Positions 49,101 to 61,100 of a DNA stretch of 64,000 bases are shown one piece after another. This DNA is from Caenorhabditis remanei (lineage: Eukaryota; Nematoda; Chromadorea; Rhabditida; Rhabditidae). A model generated the notes under the pieces. That model did no database searches. It was not told where the DNA came from and saw only the letters and a list, made by a program, of their open reading frames with translations. The stretch lies in NCBI RefSeq assembly GCF_010183535.1, contig NC_071329.1:6572001-6636000 (forward strand). The letters are read 5' to 3'. A program made the position numbers and the translations under genes. The stretch's first letter is position 1. Each line of letters starts with the position of its first letter.

Positions 49101-52100
49101 GACATAGATTACTAGACTTCAGAAAATTCCGAAGTATCATACCTGGTCATCCAAATTTTCGGAGTTTTGGATTCTTGGAAGTAGCAAAATTCATACTTTT
49201 GAGAAGCCTTTGAGACCACGGTATCTTGAAATCCAAAGTCTTCACACATTTTTTATAAAAGTTCCAAGTAACTAGTTCAAAACCTTTCTTCTTACCTTCC
49301 AACCTATCTCTTTCACTCGATTTCCATTCCACACAAACACATATAAACCGTTCTCTTTCTTCTTCTTCTTCCTGATATTTGTTGTATTTGCGCCCTTCTC
49401 TCTGGTTTCTCGCTTATTATATATTATACACTGTCAGTTCTCTTTCTTCTCATTTCGAGAGGAGACATCAAATAGAAACCACTGGTAGTCAAAGAGGTTT
49501 AGATTGACATACAGAACGGGCGAAAAACGAGTTTTCCGAAGGAAAGAGAGACAGAGAAAAGAGATTAGTTCACTCGTTTTCCCCTTACTTCGCCCATCCA
49601 TGATTTTTGGAGAATTGCGAAATGGGAGTAGTTGCTAAGCACATCTCCCAGGTGCAGAACTTGCGAAATTTTCGAGAGATTTCGACACTTTTTTTGGTCT
49701 TTTTGTGTGTGGTTTTTTGGCAGTCCTACTGTAGAATCTGGAATCTAGAGAATCTGGAAATATAGGAGTGCTACTATTAGGGTTTGTGAAAATCTGGATA
49801 TCTGAAAGTCTAGGAATCTAGAAATCCTGAAATTTGGATTTCTGGAAATCAAAAGGTTTTAGAGTTTGAAAATTGAGGAAATTGGAAATCTGGGAATCCA
49901 AGAAACCCGAAGATCAAAAGACTGAAAATTCAGTCTTTTGATCTTCGGGTTTCTGAGATATCCAGATTTCCTCAATTTTAAAAATCTGAAAAGTTTTGAT
50001 TTCCAGAATTCCGAATTTTCGAATTTCTATATTCCTAAATTTTTTAAAAATTTGAAAAAATTGAAATTTACTAATCGAAAGTTTGTAAATCGGGACGTCC
50101 TGACCACGTCTTCTGATTCCGAATCCAGTCTTTCGGAATCATCTAATTCTGAATTCACAAAGTGTGCTTCCCAATTCACGTTTTCTAACTCCGAATCCAC
50201 GTAATCTGAATCAGAAGTGTCATTTTTGGATTCTGATTTTCAGTCTGATTCTGATTCGGAAATTTGGAATTCTGGAAATCGAAACGTTTCAGAATTTGAA
50301 TATTGGAAATCTGGAAATCGAAGATAAAAAAAACTGTGGATTGAACCATTTTTGAAAACTTTGGAATTTAGTAATCTGAAAGTTTGGAAATCGGGACATC
50401 CTGACCACGCCTTCTGATTCTGAATCCAGTCTTTCTGATTGTGAATTCACAAAGTGTGTTTTCGAATTCACATCGTCTAACTCTGAATCAGAAGTATCAT
50501 TTTTGGATTCTGATTTTCAATCTGATTCTGATTCTAATTCTGGTTACTTTTCTTAGTTAGATTTTTGAATCCACGTATTCCGATTCCTCGCGTCTTCTGA
50601 ATCCGCTTCTTCGTCTCCAATTTGATGACCCACTGAATCTTCAGTACTACCTTGACCACTACCACCATCACCCATCGTCGTCACCGGGGCCATTCGTGCC
50701 CCGGTCGACGTCGTCGTGATCAGCAACGTCTACTTCCCTCTCCGAAACATAAGAAACGCTCGTTAATCCAAGAGCTCGCCTTATCGAATTCATGTAATCC
50801 GTTGTGGGGATCACAGCCTTTTATGGCACTTCAAAATGCGGATTTGTGTAGGTTTTTGGGCTAGAGAAACTGAAAATCAAGATTCGAACTACAAAAATTA
50901 ACTTTTTTCTTCGATTTTTTTTTAAATTTCAATTTTCAGATGTGATATCCGGTCTCTCTTTACACTCGGTTGATTTGGACGATATTCCGGACGCGATGAG
51001 TCCAATGATGGGACGATCGGATAGTAGTGCCGTGTTAAGTCATCAAGCAGTTGGAAGGAGGAAAAGTGTTGGTGAGTGACTTCTAGAAAGTGGACGGGGC
51101 TACAGTAATATAGTTTGGGATTCGGGAAATCTGGGCATACCAAAACATAGATAGACACAGTTTTTGAAAAAAAGAAAGAGAATAAAGACACCATCCGGAA
51201 TCACGGACACACAGAAAGAAACTCGGACATCCGGACATACAGAGGCACACACAGAGGGTAGACAGACAGCGATAGCTACCGAAAAAATCGAAAAAAATTC
51301 GAAATTTTTTAACCGAAAAAACCGAAAAATTTCGAAAAAAATGTCAAGACAACTGTCTGAAAAAATGAGTTTTTCGGAGACAAAAGTCTTAAATTTGTAT
51401 GAAAACTGTAAGTATTTCAAGAAGAGACACACAGAAACTTGTTTTTGAGTACAAAATTAGAAAAAATTTCAGGAAAATCGAAAAATCACTATTTTTGTTA
51501 CTTAGTTTTTGAAATTTCAGGAGAAATTTCCAAAATTTTTCGTCATGACAGAGAGACAGACAGACATAGATTGCTTTAAACATTGCGACGTCCGGACATA
51601 CAGACATACAGACTCTCCCTACTAACGGATCTTACTACAAACTACAAAAAAAAAACCCTTCCCTAAATTTCTTTAATTTTCCAGGAAGCTCATGCTCTTC
51701 GGTCGCCGGTGAATCCGATGTGATGAGTTCTGCGTCAACAGCTGGTGGTCACTCTCAAAAACATCCGGATGATTATCACCTAGTCGATGGAGTGATTGCT
51801 GGAAGAGCCGCCGCTCTCGCCTCTCTCATTAGAATCATCACTTCGAAATCGTCGAATGAAAAGATTCCAAACTCTCAACTCGCTAATTTCTACGCTACAG
51901 TATTCCAGTGTCTTGTGGAGAAGGAACGTGTCATGTTGTGTACTTTATTCTATTACGGAAGGAATCTATTTCGATTGGGACTGCCGGGAATTGAAAGCCT
52001 CCTTCCACATTTTTTGTTTGCATTGGATATTGTGATGATTGAGAGTTCCAAGTTGAGATTACATCCATCGATTTCGGAAGTTGAGATTAGAAGAGCTTGT

Positions 52101-55100
52101 TTGAGAGCACTGTCATCTGTTATCTGTTGGCCGACAACTTTTGGAATGAGCAAGATTCCTCGTGAGTTTTTATTTGCTAGCCAAAATCTGTAGCGCTACT
52201 ATCAGCACGGCACGCTTCATACAACTGCGCTCTACCGAAAGCGAAGAAAATTATGTGCGAAATTGAGAGACTCAGAGAAAAAGATACAATTATCAAGGGA
52301 ATTTCGGTGGAGCGCGGTTGTAAGGCCGTGTCGTGATAATATAAACAAGACCCACTTCTTAAAATGAAAAAAATGAAAATTCAAGGCTTCTTAGCAGCGC
52401 TATCTGAAAAACAGCGCCCAAGACACCATACTCATTTCAAATCTTTTCCAGAAATCGCCGAAGCAACTGGTCTCAAATCGAATGCCACCACGTACCTCCA
52501 TCTCCGTTCTCGAATATTCAAAACACTCATGTTCAGTGTTCGAAATGAGACTGATCCAACGAATCTTCATATTGCACTGTCTCTCTGTGCAGTGCTTGTC
52601 GAGGAGAGTTGTCAATTCGATTTGGGATTAAATGAGGAACAAACGAAAGAAATGATTCGAATTTCAACGACGGCGTCGAGTTCCGGACAACCTGAGAAAG
52701 GATTGTGTGCATCGATTGTGAGGGGAGTTCTATCGGCGATTTGTGATAAATTCGGGCGGATTGAAACGATTGATCATTCGACTGCATTGGCGATTATTGA
52801 TGTGTTGAATTGTATTTCACACGTGCATCACACTGTTCTTTTTAATAACAGTAAGTTTTTGTTTAGCTGTTTAGCTGCTAGAACAGCTAAAAATGGTATT
52901 AAATTTTTGAAAGTTGGAAATCCGGGAATCCAAGTATCCCGAAGATCCAAAAACTAAGGATTCAGGTCGTTTTCAAAATTTCGGAATTTTGTAATCTGAA
53001 AGTTTTAAATTCGGGCCTCCTGCCCACGTCTTCTGGATATCTGAAAATTTACTTATCTAGAATTCCGAAATTTGGAATTCTGGAAGTTAAAAACGTTTAG
53101 GAGTTTGAAAATTGAGGAAATTGGAAATCTGGTAATCCAAGAATCCCGAAGATCAAAAGACTGAAAATTCAGGTATTTGATCTTCCGGTTTCTTGGATTT
53201 CCAGATTTCCAATTTCCTCTATTTTCAAAGTCTGAAAAGTTTTGATTTCCGGAATTCTAAATTTTCGAAGTTCTATATTCCTAGATTTAAAAAAAAAGTG
53301 AAAACTTAGAATTTCAGTAATCTGAAAGTTCAAAATTTGGGCGTCCTGCCCACGTCTTCTGATTCTGAATCCGGTATTTCGATCCAAGTCTATGTCATCT
53401 GATTCTAATTCTGAATTCACAAAATGTGTTCTCGAATTCACGTCTTCTAACTCTGAATCCAAGTGATCTGAATCATAACTGACATTTTTGTCTCCTGATT
53501 TCTCACTTCTATTCCTTCTGAACCCCCTTCTAACCCCCGTTTCCGATGTTTCAGTGGATGTTTCAACTGGTACACTCGTCATCGCCTCCCTATGCAGATT
53601 CATTGAACAACAACTCAACAAACCGCCTCCGATGCATTCAAAAGATCTTCATTCGACGGTAAGTGGACGTCCGGAGCAGGGCAGGTATGGGCCCGGGTGG
53701 CGTTGAGCGCCTCGCATTTTTTGAAGAAATTCGAAAATGCGGCGATAGAGAGTGTGCGAATTGGACAGACGCAGACATACACTCTCGATTTTACACACTC
53801 TCTCTCGTCGCATTTTCGCACACTTTGAATTCTTTCAGCGCCCAAAGCGCCTCCATAGGCACATCCCTGGAGCAGGGAAAAACTTTTCCGGAAAATCGAA
53901 AAAAAAAACTTTTTTTTTTCGAAAAATTTTGAGCAAAAAGCCGAAAACAGGAATTCAAGTAAACCTTCTGAAAAAATGAGTTTCTCGGAGCCAAAAATCT
54001 TTAATTTGTATGAAAACTGTAAGTATTTTGAGGACAGATCCTCAGAAGCCTCTTTTTGAGTACAAAATTAGAAAACATTTCAGGAAAAATTAAAATTTGT
54101 TACTTAAATTTTGACAATTTCAGCAGTAATTTCCAAAATAAATAAAAAACAATTTTTGCCGTAAAATTTTTCGGAAATTTTGGACCGAAAATTGTTTTGT
54201 TATTGCAGGTAGTAGCCGCTTATAACGCAGTTGCCGTCTGGCTCACTGCCTCCCCGTTGCTCGCCGAATGTGTTGGAGTACTTGGAACAGTTTGTGATGT
54301 GATTCAATTGGGTGTGACTGGAAGTAAATCTGTAAGTTAATCATTCTTCGTACTCACCGGAATCCATGATTTTCAGAGTCCGGATCTCCAAAAGTCACGT
54401 GCCGACGCTGTCAAACCGAAAGCCGCCAGTCAGAGAGTTCTAGAAGCAGCTGAAGCATTGATGTATACTCTGTTCTGTGTCGTCGGACGGAAACCAGGAC
54501 CACTGAGGGATGAAAAACGATTGTTGCATAAATATGGATCGGATCGAATCAATATTTCAAAGTTTTTGCATGTTTTGGTCAATGGAGACACACTTTTGTC
54601 GTTACATGAAGCATCGCATATTGAGGATATTCCATCCGGTAAGTATTGGGATCAGGGATGTGCGAAACAATTTTTTCGCATAGTTTTCGAAAAATTTTGC
54701 AAATTTCTCCTGAAATTTTCAAAAATTAAGTAACAAAAATAGAATTTTACGATTTTTCTTGAATTTTTTTTCAAATTTTGTACAAGTGTCCGGGGTTTTT
54801 GCTTGAAATAATTACAGTATTCATACAAATTCAAGATTTTTGCCTCCGAAAAACTCAATTTTTCAGACAGTTTTCTTGAAATTTTTTATATATTTTTTCC
54901 GTAAAACGTTTTCGAAAAAAACATAGAAAATTTGTAGGAAATGTTTTTTCGCACAGCTTTGGGATATCTGGAACAGGATTGTGCAAAAAACTTGCGAAAG
55001 ACACACTTTTCAAATTTTTCTAACCGAAAAATTTGAGAAAAAATCTCTAAAAACCATCTGAATGTTATAGGAAAATGGTACTACAGTAACCGTCATAGAC

Positions 55101-58100
55101 CGCATAAAATGTTTTTGGATGAAAAAAGTGCTCAAAAATCTCAGAAATAGTTTATTCATGACCGAATTCTTTTTGTTTATAAAATTTCCGATAATCATCG
55201 ACGTAAAATTTTTCGCGTAATTATTATTGGACTCTCGGACACACAGTCGATGAATTTTGAAATTTTTCTAAACAAAATGAATTCGGTCATGAATAAACTA
55301 TTTCTGAGATTTTTGAGCATTTTTTCATTTAAAAACATTTTTTCACGGTCTGTGACTGTAATATCATTTTCATATAATTTCCAGATGGTTTTAAGAGATT
55401 TTTTTTTCAAATTTTCGGTTAGAAATTTCTGTGTTTTTTGCACAATCCTGTTCCAGATATCCTAAATCTGTGAGACAAAACTTTTCCAAAATTTTTTAAA
55501 TGTATTTTTCAATGTTTTCAGACAGTGCCTCGATCGTCTACGTCCGCCGGTCTCCGATGCAAGGAGCGAATACGGGAGTGGCGAAACTTCGACCCAAACC
55601 AGAGAACTATCAACCGGATGTCGGAGCACCGCCGATGACACCAATGTCAGCGATATCGACGACTGATGGGTTTGAAGGTTGGTTAGATGCTAGAGGGCTG
55701 AAAATAATTATAGAGATGTGGCTTTTTAGTGAAAAAATGTAGAAAATATATCTAAAAATTGCTGATAATGGCAGAATGAAAGCATGAAAAGCTCACTAAA
55801 ATTAGAAAAGGGCTAATAATAGATGTCGGTTTGTCCGGATGTCCGAATCTATCTTCGAAACGGAAAATCATTGAAAATTTTAAGTTTTTCCGCTGAAAGT
55901 TGCAAGGTGAATATAATTGCATGTGGATGTGTCTGTCTGTGTGTTTGTAAATTTGTGTCCAGATGTCCAAACCTCTAATAGTAGGGCACCTCTGAAACTG
56001 AAATCAAGTCGAATCTTATCCATACAAAAATTGTAAAAGAAATGATTTTCCTTGGTTAAAAATGTGCGAAAAAACGGTTTTTTTAACCTTCGTACCGGAA
56101 AAATCGAAAAAATTATTTTTCCGAACATTTTTGACCGAAAAAACCGAAAAGTTCGAAAAAAGAATTCAAGAAAATGATCTGAGATTCAAACGGTTTCTTC
56201 GAAAACTTACTATTTTTGAAAACTATTTCGAACAGCGCTAGTCCGGACTACGATGGTATCTCTAATATAACGGCATCCCATAGAAGCTTCTGGCTGAAAA
56301 TCTAAATTTTCAGACTTCGCCATAAAAAGTTTTTTTTTTTAATTTTGCAATCTGAAAACCCAAATTTCGTCAAAATCTAATTCTGCAACTTCTCATTCAG
56401 TCCTAATTTTTCTCAATTCACTAACGAATTCTATTAATTTCCATTCTTACCATCCTGCACCCTGTACTACTCTAACCCTGCCCGATCTTTCTCGTTTCCT
56501 ATTCTATTATCTATTTTATTAGCTTGGCATAGTTCTTACAACTGCGCTCCCCCGAAACCCCCTTGATAAATGTCTCTTTTTCTCTGAGTCTCTCAATTTC
56601 GCACACAATTTTCTTTGGTTTCGGTAGTGCGCGGTTGTAAGAAGCGTGCCGTGCTAATATCTTGTCCCTCCCCCTTTCTAGCCTCCGATTCTTCTTCTAA
56701 ACTCTCTTTGACATCTGCCACGTCAGCACCTCATGGCTCTGGAATTCTACAAGAGAAGCTGTCAATCGCTTCGAAAGGTACATATTCCTATTGAGATTTT
56801 CAGCCCAGTTTTCTGGAAAACCTTTTTTCCCCTTCCTCTTCTATTCTCCCTCTCTTCTACAGTAACCACTCGCACCGCCCCCGCCTCCCTTGGCATTCCC
56901 GTGACAACTGGTTCAATTCTAACTGGTGTTGGTTCTATTCCGTTCATTGGTTCCTCTTCTTCCGCTTCTCAACCTTTGTTTTATGATGAATCTGATGAGG
57001 ATCGAGCTGCGGCTTACGACTCAGATAATAATGGTAATTTGTGTTTTTGTGTGTTTGGTGTTGGTGTGGTGTTGATTTTGGTGAATTTAAAGTTTTAAAA
57101 TTTGAAAAAAAAATTAGAAATCAGATTATCCATAAATTATGAGATTGGTAAAGTTTGAATTCTGAAACCCGAAAAATCTTCAAATGAGAATTTTCGGAAA
57201 AAATTGACACCGAAAAGTCTGAAATTCTGAAATCCTAGAAAATGACCTTTATGAACAAAAATTCCTGAAATTTTTGGTTTTATATGAATTTTACATATAG
57301 CTTTTAACAGTATTTCAGAAATTATTTAGTTTTCGGATTTCTTAAATATCATATTTTCAGTATTCTAATTTTAAATGTTTCTAGGTTCTCGGATTTTTGA
57401 ATTCGCTGAATTCTCGCACAATTGAGAATCAAAAATTCAGCAAAATCAAAAATCCGAGAACCTAGAAACTTTGAAATTTAGAAAACTGAAAATCTGAAAT
57501 TTAAGAAATCCAGAAAATAATTTATTTCTAAAATGTTGGAAAAAAGATATTTGTGTTTTCATATTTCTGAGAATCGGGCCATATAATTATCCGTAAGTCT
57601 GATAAAATCAGAATTAGAAAGATTCAGAATTCTTACTGTGTAAGACTGAAACATACTAGTTCGAACAAGGCTAAACAAGAAAATATACCAATTTTTCTAT
57701 TACAAAAACCCTCTTTCCAGGTCCCAACACTCCTACCCGCCCACAACAACAGAAATCAATTGGGGAGCAATTCGTGATACCTCCGGAATTCTACAAGAAT
57801 TCTTGTAAACTGTAAGTCTCATTCATAATAGGCGATTTTTAGTCTGGAAATTCAGAAAATTTAGCTCGAAATGTTTCATAAAACTAATTTCCAGACTTTT
57901 GAGTCATATGTGCCCCATCAATCCCGAGTTTCAAATAGATTCATGCAATAATTTTCAGTGACAACGCGTTTCGAAATCTCGAGTCGACCGCCGAAACGGA
58001 GGCGATCGCCGAGGAAATGAAGCAACAAAACTCTCAAAACGGTCGATCGTTTTTCGATGAATCTCGTCGGAATAATGTATTCGAGAGAATGCGTCCAGAC

Positions 58101-61100
58101 GAGAGAATAGTTGCTCCATTGAAACCAGTGGATAAGTGCTCATCGATTCGAATGATGTTATATGATTTCGGATTGATTAATGACCGAATTTATGGATCTG
58201 AAATTGTAGTTTTGGATAGTTCGATGAGGTAAGAGACGCGCGAACGGTGCGCCTGACACATTCTTCTTTTCCAGTGACAAATTCTATCGTGATCTCCATG
58301 AATCAGTCGACTGTGCACCCGCTCGAACCCAACTCACCGCCCATATATTCTACGTGAAAGAGGGACAACGAAATGCGGTGGACATTCTCGAAAACGCGTT
58401 GAACGTTCAGAATTCGTGCTCCGATTTCTGTATGTTCTTGTCGAATTTGGGAGAAGGAATCGAGATTGGACTGCATGACACGTGGACTGGACACTGGTCG
58501 ACGGCGTATTCGACGGAGAGAAGTAAGTGGGGGACATCTGGATGAACGGGGGGACAGGCAGACAGACAACTGGACTTCTGGAGACGCTGACAGACTTTGA
58601 CAAATAGAAAAAAGAATCCGGACATAAGGAAGACATAGGAGAGCTGCAGACTCACAGACAGAACATCAAAATTGTTGAAAACTTTGTACCGAAAAAATCG
58701 AAACTATATTTTATCGAAAATTTTTGACCAAAAAACCAAAAAATTCAAAAAAAAATCAAGAAAACTGTCTACAATTATGAATTATTCGGATACAAAAGTC
58801 TTGGATATGTGTGAAAACTGTAAGTTTATTGAGGAAAGATTCCGAAAACATGTTTTTGATTACAAAATTAGAAAAAATTTCAGGAAAAATCGAAATATCA
58901 CTATTTTTGAAAATTTCAGGAGAAATTTACAAATTTTTTCTAATGGTTTTTTTCCGAAAACTATCCGAAATTTTTTCGAAAACCACCAAAAACGCATGCT
59001 GACAGGCAAAGATCAAAACATCTAAAATGACAAAAAAATCTGAAAGTTCTGCTAGTATAGCTCACGAAAATGTGTATAAATAGGACATCCGGACAAACAG
59101 ACACCCGGAATTTTGAATTAAATCTTGAAAATTGCATAAAATGAAAACTTGGAACATCCGGATAGCTTGAGAAACAGACAGACAAACTATCGTTCACTGA
59201 AAATTCAAGGTTTAGAAATCAGGACATCCGGATAAACAGACAAGCAATCAGATAGTATTCTTCGCCTACAGTAACCCACTTCATTTCTCATTTTCCAGAA
59301 CTGCAAACAGAATCAGAAGGCGTCGATCACTACATCGTAGACGGAATCCAACATGCTCTGTGGTGGTGTGACGAGCAGGGAAGCAATTCTGAGTTGGCAT
59401 TTCTGATGCCAACGGAGAGAAGTGTTCGAATGTTTAAACAGAATATCACGTCACCTGCTTCGAGTTCTCGACGTGGATCAAACAACAATCGATCGATAAT
59501 ATCAGATGATAAATCATTCGACAGTTCTTCTAATCATAACGATATGATGTTGAATGCGAGACGGACGGCGGGCGAGAAAAGTCCTTCGAATCTGAGTGAT
59601 CGAGACTTCCGGCCGTATGCTGGAGGAGGATCGAGTATGGGACATGGATCAGTTGGGAGACGGACTGGAGCATTGAGAATTATGTTGGTTTGGTTGGAAC
59701 GGCCGGAGGATATGACCAATTTTCCAGTTTGTGAGTTTATTTTGGATTCAGGAACAATTTGGTATTTGTGGGAAGGTGAAGACGTGAGGATTCTGAATCT
59801 TTTTCCAAAATTTCACTTGTTTTTTTAATGGACTGATATATCAGCTCGGCACAGTTCTTACAACTGCGCTCCACCGAAATCCATTTGAGAAATGTCTCTT
59901 TTTCTCTGAGTCTCTCAATTTTGCACACAATTTTCTTTGGTTTCGGTAGAGCGCGGTTGTAAGAAACGTGCCGAGCTAAAACATGAATTTTAAGATTTCT
60001 ATTTAAAAAGTGTTGTATCTCGGTCGATTTTCGCAATTTTCAAAATATGAAAACAGATTCAGAATCCCCACGTCTTCTGCTTTCTGGTCATCCCGCATTT
60101 TCTCTGAAAATTTCCATTCCCACAACATAATTTTCCCCCTTTTCCAGACGAACTAATCGGCTCGTGTGACGACGGAACCGATCTTCTGAATAACGGAGGA
60201 ATCACGCCGAAACCAGAAGTGGGCGGAGCAATCAACACTCAAGTCGCTCATCACATCATCTTCATTCATTTAGTCGAACCGGGAATTGTCCAGATTCGGA
60301 CACGTGGCACTGTTAATAGGTAAGAGAGGGACATCGGGATAGACAGACAGACAGACAGACCGCAAAAAAACTCAAAAATAGTTTTCTAAAAATCCGAACA
60401 GACATACACACAAATTGAAATAAATTTATGTGTTCGGACATCCGGAGAAACCGATGAACCAACAGACAGACAGATAGGAAGACGTCTTAAAACCGGAAAA
60501 AAACTGAAGTTTTGGAAATCTGAAAATCCAAAAATTCTACCAAATTTATTCGAAAAAACTATAATTTACCGAGTTCAAAAAATACCAAAATGACTATTTT
60601 TGCAAATTTGAGTTTTTCAAAAATGTGAAGACTTCCGGAATAGAGTTGTGCGGAAGTGATTTTTATTAAAACGGAAGTCGGAAGTGAGTTTTCTTATCCG
60701 GAAGTCGGAAGTCGGAAGTAGCTTTTTTCGCAAATACTCAAAACTCCTAGAGAACATTCATGAAATTCGCGAAAATCAGTGGAAAATAAGATTTCAACTG
60801 AGAAAAAAACCTATTTTTGTCATTTTAGCCCTTTTTTCCACGTATTTCTGCGAAATGTAATTTTCGAAAATTCCATAGTGATGGAATGACGGAAGTCGGA
60901 AGTTAACTTCCTTTTCCGGAACTCGGTAGTAAAATTTTCAAAACTGAAGTCGGAAGTCGGAAGTGAAAAACTCGGTAGTCGGAATTCCGTCCAACTCTGA
61001 TATGGACTTCACACTAACAGACCTCCAAAAACTCCGTGACAGTACTCGAACAATCCCAAAAAAGTTTCAGATTCGGAGAGGCGGGACCACTTGTCGACGG

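Larger units (their letters stand above)
41208..50939 (+). other. 9.7-kb RalGAP beta intron with internal exons and repeats
   Basis: Exon 9 (phase 1) joins directly to the exon at 50940 (phase 1), so this can be one intron. Inside are candidate alternative 5' exons (42650-42778, 45217-45431, 46785-46819, 50645-50847), the palindrome 44643-45003, a 20-bp tandem repeat at 45971-46050 and long low-complexity stretches (48700-50600). Its size and the open, well-spliced internal exons suggest one or more internal promoters. Confidence 0.6.

Noticed and set aside
59730..59828. In-frame continuation of RalGAP beta exon 22 past 59730
   Set aside because: The frame stays open to 59828, but a good donor (GTGAGT) at 59731 joins in phase to the conserved exon at 60148; the extension is intronic.
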